From assembly GCF_004799145.2 (NCBI RefSeq), contig NW_021635454.1, forward strand, positions 62,001 to 126,000: a stretch of DNA of 64,000 nt. The letters run 5' to 3'. The DNA is from Neltuma alba (Eukaryota; Streptophyta; Magnoliopsida; Fabales; Fabaceae). A model generated the notes under the pieces. The model searched no databases, was not told the DNA's origin, and worked only from the letters and a program-made list of their open reading frames with translations. The stretch's first letter is position 1, and each line of letters starts with the position of its first letter. The position numbers were made by a program, and so were the translations under genes. Shown piece by piece: positions 33,002 to 44,784 of the stretch.

Positions 33002-34437
33002 TGAAAGAGAGCCTTAATTGTCGTTCGCTTAGAGGTTCTCACTCAAAAATTTATCCAAGCTATGCAGTAGTGCAAACTCGGGTCGTTCTCTTTTGGGAGC
33101 CTAAATTAGATGTCTAAGTTAGATTAATGCTATGCAGAGTAATGAAAAAGGGGGTTTTTGGTGTTTTTAGCCATTAATGAAATACCAAAACTAAATGCAA
33201 TTAATTCAAATCTAAGTTACTATGTTTTTGGATTTTTCTAAGATAGAAGTAATGAAGTGAAGTTAATATGTAATCTCTTGAATACAGTTTTGAAGCAATC
33301 ATAGTTCAAAATAATTTTGGGAGTGGAAATCACCAAGTTTTCTAAATGAAAACCTTAAAGAACTCTTTAAGTCTAGGATCTTAATCAATGTCACCCATTT
33401 CATAAGATCCTATTAAGCTCACTTGGCGTGTATATTAAGATTAATTAATGTACTTGGTTAAATGCAAGCCCAGATCAACTCAACAATCACACATTACCAT
33501 GCAAGACAGAGAGTATCAAAAGAGTTGCATAGAAACATATATGTAACCACATATATTGAAGCTCAAATTCAACATTAACTAATCTAATACACAATATGAT
33601 CATCCAGAATTGATTACAACCATAATCAAAATAGTTCAGCTCAAATTTACAAATCCTAGACCTAGAAATTCATAAATAAAGAACTAGAACTCATAGATGA
33701 AGCTAACTCCCCTTTGAAGCTCTTGGAACTCATGCTCCTTCCACCATATTCAAGAGTTGAGAAGCTTAGCTAGTCATAACTCTTGAACCAACTCCAACTA
33801 GGTATTGATCTTCAGCCATGGCAGCAGCAGATGGAAGAAATGGAAATGGGATTAGGGTTTCTGAGGTGGAAATGAGAGAAGAGGATGAAAGATACGTTGG
33901 TGGTGGCTGAATAATGGTCATCTACTCTCATCATACCCAAAATAGGGTTCTTAACCCGAAACTTACGTGCATGGGTCGGTTTCTGGGCATGGGTAGGTCA
34001 AAATTTCCCGAAATGGTCGGGTCTGAGATTTGCTGCTTCGAGAGGTTCGCCGTGGCGAAGAATAGGTTCGTCGCGGCGAAACATGGCAGAGACCCTTTTC
34101 TTCACGGATGAGTTTTCGCCGCGGAAATAAGATGTTGGCCGCGGCGAACTTTGGCAGAGGATCCTTTCCTGCTTCTTTTGCCTTGAGTTCTTCAATTCTG
34201 GCCCCAAATCTTTAGTGTCCTACAATAAAAAAGTAACAAATTGAAGTATCAATTGTCCTAGAAGTCAATTGAATCCAATTAACAACCAATTATGACAATT
34301 TAATCCTCAAAATGACACTAACTTAAAGTAAGAACTATAAATCTAAATTAAGCACAATGTTCATTAAAAAGGACTAGAAAGTATAACAAAATCATGGATA
34401 ATGATATGAAAAGAAACTAAAATCTTGAGCTCAATCA
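33002..34437 (-). repeat. 5' LTR of element C (B-type promoter half)
   Basis: Starts TGAAAGAGAGCCTTAATTG and ends TTGAGCTCAATCA, followed by TSD CTCCC. The block around 33,900-34,040 (CATACCCAAAATAGGGTTC, ATGGGTCGGTTTCTGG) matches the element B LTR, not the left LTR of C. Palindrome cluster at 34,042-34,155. Confidence 0.92.
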
Positions 34438-34442
34438 CTCCC

Positions 34443-35976
34443 ATTGCTCCATCCTCTTTTCCAAAGCACTAAATCTAGCATCATTCTTAGATGAGTCTTG
34501 TTGAATTAGTGAAGCTAAGGAGTTGAACTGAGTAGCATTAGCAGTCCTTTCTTCCTTCATTAAGCTCATCATATTTTGTAGGAGTTGATTAGTTTCATCC
34601 TTAGGTGGAACAGTTAGGGCTTGAGATTGGTTTTGGAACTGGTTTGAAGATGGACCAGCTCCTCCACTCTTCTGAAATCTGTGTAGAGGTCTACTATCAT
34701 CATTCCTCCATCCCAATCGAGGGTTTGCTTTCTATCCCTCGTTGTAAGTATTGGAGTAAGGGTCCTACTTTTGATTTGGACGGTCTTAGAAGACTGCAGA
34801 CACTTCCTCATAGCGGCCTGAACAAGCGCTAGAAATATGCATGACTGATCCATATGTTTCACAACTAGGCGCTGTAATGTCCATAGGAGCAGATGGGCGA
34901 TGCACACTCATATTCTTCAATTCAGCAGTGATCAAAGACAATTAAGATGTCACTTGGCTTCCCAAAGAATCTACTTTTGATTCCAAAGCGTCCATTCTCC
35001 TACTGTGCACCGAAGCAGCTCCCACCTTATGCACTCCTCTAGTATCTCTCACACCATGTTGTTGATGATTCAGGGCCATCTTCTTTATCAAATCCCAAGC
35101 CTCCTCAGCAGTGGAGTCTATCAAAGATCCTCCCGATGCAGCATCCAACATACCCTTCTCTTGGTTCTTCAACCCATCATAGAAGTACTGCACCAGTTGT
35201 TCATCCGAAATTTGATGATGTGGGCATCTTGAAAGTAGGTCCTGAAATCTATTACAGTAATCATAAAGAGATTCGCCATAGTCTTGCTTGGCAGAATAAA
35301 TCTCCTTCCTCATTGATGAAGTACGAGAAACCAGAAAGTATTTCTCCAGAAATGCCTTTCTTAAGTTCCCCCAACTGTGGTATGCATCAGCTACATGTCT
35401 TGGGAGGCTTATATATTATTCCCTAGCTTTTCCTTCCAAAGATAGATGAAAAACCTTTCAAAGCACTTGGTCCAATGATGCTCCCACAAGCTTCATACTC
35501 TGACAAATCATGGAAAGAGATTACAGATGGAGGTATGGGTCTTCTCCTGTCAAGCCATGAAATTTGGGAAGAGAGCTAATCAATAAACCTTTAATCTCAA
35601 AGTTAACTTCAAAATTTGGACAAGCCGCAGTAAAAGGATCAAAATTTACATCAGAAGTTGTGGCTTCTCTAATTGTCCTTCTCCTAGGGTTTCCATTATT
35701 TTCTCCTACTCTCTCTTGTTCTCCATTCCCTCTATTGCCTCCATTCCTCACTTGGTTGACAATGGGGTTAGGATTAGGTTGGTTTTGTGGTAATTCAGCC
35801 ATTATCTCTTGGTCAGTAGGCTCACTCTCACTACTGGATAGGCTAGATTCCACAGAAATATTCTCTTGCTCAATCACCAACTCACTTGTCCCCTCAATTC
35901 TTTTCTCTCTTCTTATCTCTCTGAGTCTTCTCTCAATCTCAGGGTTATAGGGCACAAGTTTTGTTTTTTGTGGCAT
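34443..35976 (-). pseudogene. Element B gag, N-terminal and central part
   Basis: The start at 35,976 gives MPQKTKLVPYNPEIERRLRE. It continues through an acidic/Asn-rich region to FEVNFEIKGLLISSLPKFHG and ends near 35,521. Further pieces (35,313-34,942) include the retrotransposon gag core SLYDYCNRFQDLLSRCPHH and YFYDGL, then 34,716-34,443 up to the element C insertion. Frameshifts near 35,500, 34,940 and 34,720. Gag would form the particle that packages element RNA. Confidence 0.8.
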
Positions 35977-36615
35977 GCAAGATAAAAGTCATAAGAGAAA
36001 GAGCAAACAAAATTGACTTGCAGCACACAAAGTCAACTAAAAGCATGCAATGTGATGAATGCAAGTGTATGGATAAGTATGCAAATGTATGGGTGAGTAT
36101 GAGAGTGTATGAGTGAATATGAGTATGTATGCACAGAAAAAGAAGCAAAAAGTGTAAGTTTCAAAATTTTCCAGAAGGGTTCGTCGTGGCGAAAGTAGAG
36201 GTTGGCCGGGGTGAATGTTGATAGAGGCGACCAGATATCTGAGTACAGGGAGTTGGCCGCGGCAAAAGAGAATGTTTGCCGCAGCGAAGGTATCCCGAGA
36301 GGAATCCTTCGGTTTTTCAAAGAGTTGGCCGCAGCGAAGGGAAAAGTTGGCCACGGGGAAAGTTGACAGAATGCTTATCAGATACTGGACTCCACTGATG
36401 CAACGTAAGATATGCTGAAAATCAAGAAAATCAATATATTTGTTTGTATTTCCAAAAATTTTGATGCTATGCAAGATGAAAACCTATACTATGAACAAAT
36501 ATGCAACTAAACTACCTAAGATGCTACCCAAAAAGATCAAAACTTCAATTGATAATCAAATAGCACAAGCTAACCTAGATAACCAATTTCTTGGCTCCCC
36601 GGCAACGGCGCCACT
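35977..36615 (-). other. Leader of element B with palindrome pairs and tRNA-Asp primer site
   Basis: PBS TGGCGCCGTTGCCGGGGA (- strand) at 36,596-36,613. Six or more degenerate palindromes (GGCCGCGGCAAAAG, TGCCGCAGCGAAGG, GGCCGCAGCGAAGG) in pairs at 36,178-36,362 with CCCGAGAGG and GACAGA boxes. A (GTAT/GAGTAT)-like simple repeat lies at 36,055-36,130. Confidence 0.85.
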
Positions 36616-38111
36616 TGAAGAGAGCCTTTCTTAATCGTTCGCTTTGGGGTTCTCACTCAAAAATAATTCCAAGCTATGCAGTATAATGCAAACTCGGGTC
36701 GTTTCTCTTTTGGGAGCCTTAATTAATTACCTAAGTTAGACTAAATGCTATGCAAAGTAATGAAAAGGGGTTTTTGGGTTTTAAACATTTAATGAAATGT
36801 GCCAAAGTTGAATGCAATGAAAACAAATCTAAGATACTATGTTTTTAGAGTTTTTAAGATAATAATGATGTAATGGAAATGAATGATAGGAAATCTCTTG
36901 AAAATGGTTTTGATGCAATCATAGTTCACTTAAATATGGGAGTTTCACAAATCATTAGGTTTTCTTAATCAGAACCTTATTAACTCAATGAGTTCAAAGC
37001 TTACATTAATGAACTCATTAATGTAAACTTTGTTTAGCATCCCTAATGTGTAAATTTGGAATGATCATGTAATTGGCTTAATGTAACACACAATAAACTC
37101 AGCACCCAAACACAACCATGTAAGATAGAAGAGAATAATGAGAGTTACAATAAGCATATATGCAACTACATATATTTAAGCTCATAGTTCAACATAAATC
37201 AATCCAAAAATACAAAAGTTAATTAGTAACCACTGATTACAGAATTAATCAAAGCATCTAACTAAGACTTTACAACTCCTAAACCTAGGAAATCATAAAT
37301 GCCTAGCTAAAAACTAAAGATTAAAACTAAAACTCCCCTTTGAAGCTTGGGAACTCATGCTACTCCACCATCTTCAAGAGCTGAAAAGCTTAGCTCATCA
37401 TAGCCTTGGAATCAGCTCCAACCAGAGGTAAATCTTCAGCCATAATGATCAGGAGATGAAAGAAATGAAAGTGGATGAAGGAGAAATGCAGGAAAAATGG
37501 AAGGTGAAGGAGATGGAGATGGAGGATTAGGGTTTCTGTGGGAGAGATAAGAGAAGATGATGATAGAAACGTAGGTGGTGGCTGAATAATAAGGGTCTGA
37601 CCTCATCATACCCAAAATAGGGTTTCTAACCCGAAAATTGCGTGTATGGGTCGGTTCCTGGGGTTGGGTAGGTCAGAATTTCCCAAAATGGTCAGGTCTG
37701 AAATTTACTGATACGAGGCGTTCGCCGCGACGAAGAATAGGTTCGCCGCGGTGAACCATGGCAGAGAGCTTTGCTTCGACAGATGATGTTCGCCGCGGCG
37801 AAAGCAGAAGTGTGCCGTGGCGAACTGAGGCAGAGGATCCTTTCTTGCTTCTTGTGCCTTGAGTTCTTCAATTCTGGCCTCAATCTCTAGTGTCCTACAA
37901 TAAAAAGCAACAAATTGAAGTATCAATTGTCCTAGAAATCAATTGAATACAATTAATAACCAATTATGACAATTTTATCCTAAAAAAGACACTAATTTAA
38001 AGTAAGGACTCTTAATCTAAATTAAGCACAATTATCATTAAAAAGGGCCAGAAAATACCACAAAATCATAGATAATGTAATGAAAAGATAATAATATCTT
38101 GAGCTCAATCA
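36616..38111 (-). repeat. 5' LTR of element B
   Basis: Starts TGAAGAGAGCC and ends CTTGAGCTCAATCA. The left portion (36,616-37,380; R/U5 side) reads like solo LTR D and the left LTR of C. The right-middle portion (37,440-37,710; U3 side) reads like the right LTR of C. Palindrome cluster at 37,718-37,830. Confidence 0.9.
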
Positions 38112-38343
38112 GTTGTGCTCTTGGTCTTTTAGAATTTGTTAATTGGTAACTCTTGCTTTATTTCATTTCAATTTTATTTCACTTAATTCTAATTCAATTT
38201 TGATTTACTCAACCTAAACAAAAAGAGGTTTTTTATTACCCAATCACTGTTAACTAAGTTCTCTATGGGATCGACCTTGATTTGCTACTATATATTTTTA
38301 TGACACGTACATTTGCCGTGCGTCTTAATATTTGGTAGCATCA
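38112..38343 (+). mobile_element. Fragment G: end of an LTR-type element between B and F
   Basis: Belongs neither to the B LTR (which ends CAATCA at 38,111) nor to F pol (which resumes about 38,344). It holds CTCTATGGGATCGACCTTG and ends GGTAGCATCA, a style typical of + strand LTR ends in plant Ty3/gypsy elements. The rest of G would lie left of B, outside the window. Identity is inferred from its position and ends only. Confidence 0.5.
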
Positions 38344-39035
38344 ATGGTTAACTAGGTGAGCAAACCATGGTTGAGAAACAGACAATGCACATAAAGACTG
38401 GTCAGGGAATGAATCATAGATAATATGAGAATCTAATACTTCCCTAGTCTCTAGTGGTAGTTTGCTCAAGTGATCTACTACATACTTGATATTACTAGCT
38501 CTGTCTTTTACTTCCACATCAAATTCTTGAAGCAGCAACATCCACCTCAAGAGCCTCAACTTCGATTGAGGTTTATGGAAGAGATATTTCACTATTGTGT
38601 GATTTATAAACACAACCACTTTGGAATTTATGAGATAGGGTCTAAATTTATCAAGCGCAAAAATAACGACAAACAATTCTTGCTCAGTAGTGGTATAGTT
38701 TCTTTGAGCTGTATCTAAAGTTTTAGAGGCTAGGCAATTACTTTAGAAACATAATTCTCCCATTGACCCAACATTACCCCCACACTCAAGTTCGAAGCAT
38801 CACAAGAAATTTCGAAAGGCAAATCCTTGTTGGGAGAGATCAAAATCAGAGGAGTAACTAGCCTATTCCTCAATTCATCAAAATTAAGCTCACATGTATG
38901 GTCAAATTAAAAACCAACATCTTTTTGTAGCAGTTTGGAAAGAGGTAAAGTAATTTTACTGATCCTTGATGACCTTCTATAGAACCCCATATGTCCTAAA
39001 AAGGACTTCAACTCTTTCAAGTTGGCAGGGTAGGG
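38344..39035 (-). pseudogene. Element F pol: RNase H and end of RT
   Basis: The - strand gives FVVIFALDKFRPYLINSKVVVF, NHTIVKYLFHKPQSKLRLLRW and LLQEFDVEVKDRA (38,341-38,676), the standard RNase H block. Before it are degraded pieces up to the solo LTR D insertion at 39,035. The conserved Asp in FTDH is replaced (FINH), so the enzyme would be impaired even without the insertions. Confidence 0.8.
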
Positions 39036-40531
39036 TGACGAGAGCCTTTTGTCGTTCGCCTTGGGGTTCTCAATCAATTATAAATCCAAGTTAAGTAGTA
39101 TAGTACAAACTCGGGTCGTTTCACTTTTGGGAGCCTTTATTAATTACCTAAGCTAGACTAAATGCCATGCAATGCAATGAAATGGGGTTTTGGGTTTTTA
39201 AGATTTAAATGAATGGTGTCTAAACTAAATGCAATGAAAACAAACCTAAGATACTATATTTTTGGAGTTTTTAAGATAATAGTGATGGAATGGAAATGAT
39301 TGATAGGAAATCTCTTGAAAATGGTTTTGATGGCAATCATAGTTCACTTAAATATTGGGAGTTTTAAAATCCATTAGGTTTTCTTAATAAGAACCTCATT
39401 AACTCAATGAGTCCAAAGCTTACATTAATAAACTCATTAATGAAAACTTTGTTTAGCTTCCCTAATGTGTAATTTTGGAATGATCATGCAATTGGCTCAA
39501 TGTAATACACAATCAACTCAGTACCAAAACATAACCATGCAAGATAGGAGAGAATCATGAGAGTTACAATAAGCATATATGCAACTACATATATTTAAAC
39601 ACAAGATTCAACATCAATCAATCTAAATTACAAATGTTAATCATTAACCAATGATTACAGTAACAATCCTAAGTTCTTAACTAACAATTTACAACTCCTA
39701 GACCTAGAAAGCCATAAATCGTAGCTAAAAATTGAAAACTGAAACTAAACTCCCCTTTGAAGTCTGAAAACTCATGCCACACCACCATTCTTCAAGAGTT
39801 GATAAACCCTAGCCCTCCATAGCTTCAAGACAAACTCCAACTAAAGTGAATCTATCAACCATGGCAGCTGGGAGTGGAAGGAAATGAGATGGAGTGAAGG
39901 AAAGATGAAGGAAATGGATGGGGAAGAAGATGGAGGTGGAGAGGCAAGAAGATGAGAGAATAGAGGTGTTGGAGATGATAGAATGGAGTGTTAGGTCGAA
40001 AATAGGGTTTCTAAGGGCTTTTAGGGTCAATTTGGGTCGGATCATATGAGTAGAGGGTCCATTTTTGCATTCTGGATCCGAATCTGACGTTACTGATACG
40101 AAGAGGTTCGCCGCGGCAAACTCAAAAGTTGGCCGTGGTGAACTATTCCAGAGAGGAAATGTAGTGAGATTTTGAGAGTTTGCCCCGGCGAACTATTCCA
40201 GAATAGCCACTGATGCACATTTTCATACTTTTTGCCACAGCACAACATTTTCTTGGAAACTCTCATGTTGTGTAATGCTTTGGTCTTCAATCTTGGCTCT
40301 AATTCTCAAGTGTCCTACAATAAAAAGCAACAATTTGAAGCATCAATTGTCCTAGAAATCAATTGAATACAATTAATAACCAATTATGACAATTTTACCC
40401 TAAAAAAGACACTAACTCAAAGTAAGGACTCTTAATCTAAATTAAGCACAATTATCATTAAAAGGAGCCAAAACCTATGATAAAAACCCTTAAAATGATA
40501 TGAAATAACATAGACCAATTGGGCTCAATCA
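39036..40531 (-). mobile_element. Solo LTR D in the pol gene of element F
   Basis: Starts TGACGAGAGCC, ends GGGCTCAATCA, flanked by TAGGG on both sides (39,031-39,035 and 40,532-40,536). There is no internal sequence, so it is a solo LTR left by LTR-LTR recombination. It belongs to the same family as the left LTR of C. Palindromes at 40,105-40,195. Confidence 0.95.
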
Positions 40532-40536
40532 TAGGG

Positions 40537-40672
40537 CAAAGAAGATATCGCCTCTACCTTAGTTTTATCTACCTCTATTCCTTTTTTAGAGATTAGATGA
40601 CCTAGCATGATACTTTGATTAACCATGAAATGGCATTTTTCATAATTCAAAACTAGCTTTTTCTTAATACAT
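40537..40672 (-). pseudogene. Element F RT fragment between D and H
   Basis: The - strand reads KKKLVLNYEKCHFMVNQ, then LGHLISKKGIEVDKTKVE, the RT thumb/connection region. It joins 43,611 across one copy of TACAT and 39,030 across one copy of TAGGG. Confidence 0.85.
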
Positions 40673-43605
40673 TGTAACATCCCAACTTTTAGGCCTAAAA
40701 GTACCAGAAATAGCCTAAATTAGATAGGCTACTAGACCCTTTTTGAGCAGAAGTCCCAAAGACGAGAAAGGAAGTCAAAGCAGTTTCAGGGATTAAATTG
40801 CAAAGTAAAAGTTTTTTCAAGGGCTCAAGTATAATCAAGGTTAGAGGCTCCAGTAAAGTCTCGAAGGCCTAGAAAGAGAAAAAGAGTAGAAACAGACCAA
40901 GGGTTAAGTTAGAAACCTCAAAGAGAGAATTGTATGAAGTTAAGTCCAAGTAGGGACTAAACCGTAAATTCAGAAAGTTATGACCTACAGGGCTTAAAAT
41001 GGAAGAGTATACAGAGAATTCTAAGAAAATCCCAAAAAATAGGAAATAATATTCTAAGGCTCTTCTGTGAATGAAAATACCCCTAAGGCAGCTTAAATGA
41101 AATTTATGAGGTTATGGCCAGTAAAAAGTACATTGTTTGAGGTAACTATTTAAAATAGCAAGAGACCTCAAAAATATATGCAAAAATAAGGTTAAATATT
41201 TGAAAGGTTTTACTAATTTATAAAATTAGTCTTGCAACCAAAAGGCCAGTGGCATGACTTTAATAAAATAAAAAGCTGGTTATGCTGATAAAAGGGTATT
41301 TTAGTAAATGAATTTTTATGCAAGGCTTAAAGGAAGTGTTATGGCCTAAGAAAATTCATAGATACTCTCTAGAATTAAAGAAAATTTATGGAGTAGATAG
41401 AAGAATTTTTTGAGCTCGGGAAGGCCATAAAGAAAGCCGGAGAAACGTGGGCCAAGTAAATTCGAAGGAAACTTAAGGATTAAATTTTGATCCAACGGCT
41501 AGGATCTAATCTCCCTTCTCCTCCACCACATTTGTGACACTTGGCATCTTCTAGAAGAATGAGGTAAGGATGATGCAAGAAGATGATGCAATGATGTTGT
41601 AAAAGTCAACTTAAAGTTCTAAGATTGCCCTTACTCTTTCTATTAGCCACCAAGGGCATTTTGGTCAATTCAAGCCAAAGTTTTGGCTATAAATACCTCA
41701 CCTTGGAAGAGAATTTTGGCAGCCATTTGTAGAGGGAAAACTCTACCAAAATTTAGAGAGAAAAACGTAGGGGTGAAGGCCAAGAAGAAGGAACAACTTC
41801 AAGCTTCAAGATTAAGGTATGTGATGGTTGTAGCATCTGACTTGATACCTATTTCAAATAATTTACTCTTTGTATCTGAGTATGAAATTTGGCATGATTA
41901 AATTACACTCTGTAAGATTTAAATCCATGGTAGAACACTTCATTTGGATATGTGTACGATTTATGGTGATTTTTCAAAGTTAGGGTTTGAAATCTGGAAA
42001 CAGTGTTTAACCTTTGGAAGAGTGTCGAATTCCATACCATTTTGGTACTGTTCATCATAAAATTGGTTCTTGAAACTATTTTTTCTTTAAAGATAATTTA
42101 AGGAGCTTTCAGTAAGACTTCAAACCACTCAATTTTGATATTTCTAGAATTAATTATGAATTTTCAAAGTTAAGCGAAAATTCTGGAATTTCTGCATGAA
42201 CAATACCCGCGAGGCAAAATTTTCAAGTTTGATCTTCTTGAATCTAAGGCCATCTAAAGTGGTCCTAATTGATAAGAAATGGATCTTAAGGATGGGAAAT
42301 GATGAGATTTATGTTAGAAAAGCTAGAAAGAAAACCCCAAAATCAAGGGAAAGGGTTGAGGTTCATGAGAGCTAGTTTTGAATATTATGTAATCTAGTGG
42401 TCCTAATAGATTGTGTGATCATTATGACTATGTTTAGGACCTTGGAATATCTAAGAGGATATTTGGTGATGTTGATCGAATGTCCACATGGTTGGAAAGT
42501 CAAGGGAGTCAAAGGAAAAGTAAGAGGAAAGCTTGAAGTCCAAAGGTAGTGAACTTACCTATTGTCATTGCTTGATGTTGTATGCTTGTGTATTGCAGTG
42601 TACATGTTATTTGAATGTTATTGTGACATGTTTTAGCTATTGTCATTGCTATTCATGATGAGTAGATTATGTCTCCATGGCCATGCATCAAGAAGTTAGC
42701 TTTGAGCATGCTAATATGTCACTAATTAACAAGAGAATAAACAAGTTACGTGTAGTGCATTAGCATCCATCTAGCATGATTAATATGGTATTATTTTCTA
42801 CTGAGATTCCCCTAAATCTTACCCTCCAACTAACTATTTAGGTCAATCAATTATGGGCAATAATGGCATGAGAAGCAAGGAGAAGAAAGTTGAGAATTAT
42901 TGATGTTAATGAATGATATTATTATTCAATGTGTAATTCTCCTATTATGTAATTTATGTTATGGATGCCAATGATGCCACGTATTTAATTATAATGCTTA
43001 TGGAATGTATAGAAATATATGAGCATGAATGAGAAAGAGTAAGTCCATGTTATGTACGCCAAAGAAATAAAAAGAATTAAAGTAAAGAAATGTTAAGGGA
43101 TAAAACGTAGGTCCTGAAGTAGTGAGTTTGTAGCTCCGGTTTGACCTATCAAACGAATGAGTTAAGTCATGATATTTGATGTAGACTCATAGTACACATC
43201 CCAAGCTTTAAAATGAGAAGTAGATCACCTCAATTGGATGTGTACACAAGGAGATATGAATTTCCAAAGTTGAGGCATAGAATCTGGAAGTTTCAGATTT
43301 TATGAAATGAACAGTAATATTTATTGATTAAATTGTACGAGTTGGACAAAGATAAGTCTAATTGGATATTTTTTTCTTAAAGATCATCAAAATAGCTTTT
43401 CATAGAATTTTAGAACATCTTAATACGATTTTTATGGAATTAGTTATGAATTTTTGAAGTTAGACCTGTAATTTGGAAGTTAAACAATGAATAATAACCC
43501 AAGCAATTATGTTGAAATTTTAAATCCACGGGCTTGTGTCATGATCTGCTTGAACCATAACGCTCACGTACACGTGCTCTGAGGGGTTAAAGATAGGACG
43601 TTTCA
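40673..43605 (+). mobile_element. Solo LTR H, 2.9 kb, in the RT of element F
   Basis: Starts TGTAACATCCCAACTTTTAG, ends ATAGGACGTTTCA, flanked by TACAT on both sides (40,668-40,672 and 43,606-43,610). TG...CA ends and the TGTAACATCCC start resemble large Ty3/gypsy LTRs of the Del/Tekay type. A TATA box at 41,688 sets the direction as +. No coding region or PBS is present. The family is inferred; the solo-LTR structure is read directly. Confidence 0.88.
41688..41695 (+). promoter_or_regulatory. TATA box of LTR H
   Basis: TATAAATA in the context GGCTATAAATACCTC, about 1.0 kb into the 2.9-kb LTR, a normal place for the LTR promoter. Transcription would start near 41,720. Confidence 0.6.
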
Positions 43606-43610
43606 TACAT

Positions 43611-44470
43611 CGTGCTAAGATTTTGTCAATACTTTTCAAACATTCTTCAAAAGAATTGCCATAAACAGTAAAATCACCTATGAACACATCTATGCATTTT
43701 TCAATAAATTCAGCAAAAATAGATAACATACAATGTTGGAATGTGCTAGGGGTATTACAAAGACCAAAAAGCATTCTCTCGTAAGCATAGGTTCCAAATG
43801 GACAGGTGAAGCTGGTCTTGTCTTGGTCTCTAAGGTCTATAGGAATTTGGAAATATCTAGAGTGCCCATCTAAGAAATAGTAATGACTCTTCTGTGCTAG
43901 CTATTCAAGTATTTGATTAATAAAGGGTAAGGGAAAGTGGTCTTTTCTAGTGGACTCGTTCAGCTTCCTATAGTCAATGCAAACTCTCCATGAGTTTGGC
44001 ACCCTAGTTTGGATGAGTTTATTGTTCTAATTTTTTACTACAGTGATCCCACTCTTTTTCAGCATGACTTGTACCGGTGACACCCACTCGCTATCGAATA
44101 TAGTGTATATAATTCTAGCCCTCAGAAGTTTGTCTACTTCTTTCCTAACCACATCAGATATTAGAGGATTCAACCTCTCGAGCTTTGTTTAATTGGCTTG
44201 GAATCCTCTGTTAATAAGATCCTATGGGTCCACATAGTAGAGTCAATTCCCTTAATGTTAGCTAGTTGCCATCCCAAAGCCTCCCTATTCCTTCTAAGAA
44301 CTTCGATTAAACTAGTCTCTTTATGTTCAGTTAAAGAACTAGAAATAATGACAGGCAATTTATTCTCAGGCTCAAGATAAGCATACTTGAGATTGGGAGG
44401 TAGGCCTTTCAGTTCTAAAGTTGGGGGTTAAACAATAGAGAGAATTAGAATGTAAACATCAATAAGTTAG
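43611..44470 (-). pseudogene. Element F RT, N-terminal part
   Basis: The 44,170-44,358 segment gives MPVIISSSLTEHKETSLIEV and ANIKGIDSTMWTHRILL, the conserved stretch before the RT fingers. The 43,611-43,774 segment gives MLFGLCNTPSTFQHC and FIGDFTVYGNSFEEC. The catalytic motif, normally FMDDF, reads FIGDF, so one catalytic Asp is replaced by Gly. Stops and frameshifts between. Confidence 0.85.
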
Positions 44471-44784
44471 AGAAACTTCCCTTTGTCAACTCTTATGAAT
44501 GCATTTGCCAGCTTTACTTGAATCCCCTGTGCTTGCCTCAGCCCTATCGGATGTTGCACCAAACTTGAGTTGGTCTACAACAACAACAACCTTAGGTTGG
44601 TTCACCTCCATACCTACATCATTGTTAGAGATTAGATCATTCAAAAATCACAAGGTATGGGGTGTAATTTTTGAATGTGTATGAGTAGCAATTGGGTCAG
44701 AAAGTGTTGGCCTTTTAACCAAGGTCTTCAAGACATGAGGTGATAGAGCAATTGAAGTCTGAAGTTCAAGAGATGAAACGGGGG

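Larger units (their letters stand above)
27645..34437 (-). mobile_element. Element C: non-autonomous Athila-related LTR element with one intact unknown ORF
   Basis: LTRs 27,645-29,166 and 33,002-34,437, TSD CTCCC, tRNA-Asp PBS, polypurine tract. The 3.8-kb interior has no gag, protease, RT or integrase, only a 663-codon ORF and noncoding flanks. It must depend on enzymes from a relative, perhaps an element like B. The left LTR resembles solo LTR D; the right LTR resembles element B in the promoter-side half. Confidence 0.92.
19067..38111 (-). mobile_element. Element B: Athila-lineage retrotransposon with third ORF, carrying nested C and CACTA-1
   Basis: The 5' LTR (36,616-38,111), tRNA-Asp PBS, gag, protease, RT, RNase H, integrase and a third-ORF region run right to left. 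Sequence left of 19,067 is CACTA-1, so the polypurine tract and 3' LTR of B lie beyond the window. Element C splits gag at TSD CTCCC. Five bases right of the LTR read GTTGT (38,112-38,116), the predicted TSD, which cannot be verified without the left end. Confidence 0.88.

Noticed and set aside
38112..38343. Possibility that this is part of the element B LTR
   Set aside because: The B LTR ends CTCAATCA at 38,111 like LTRs C-right and D, and the following 232 bases are absent from those LTRs.
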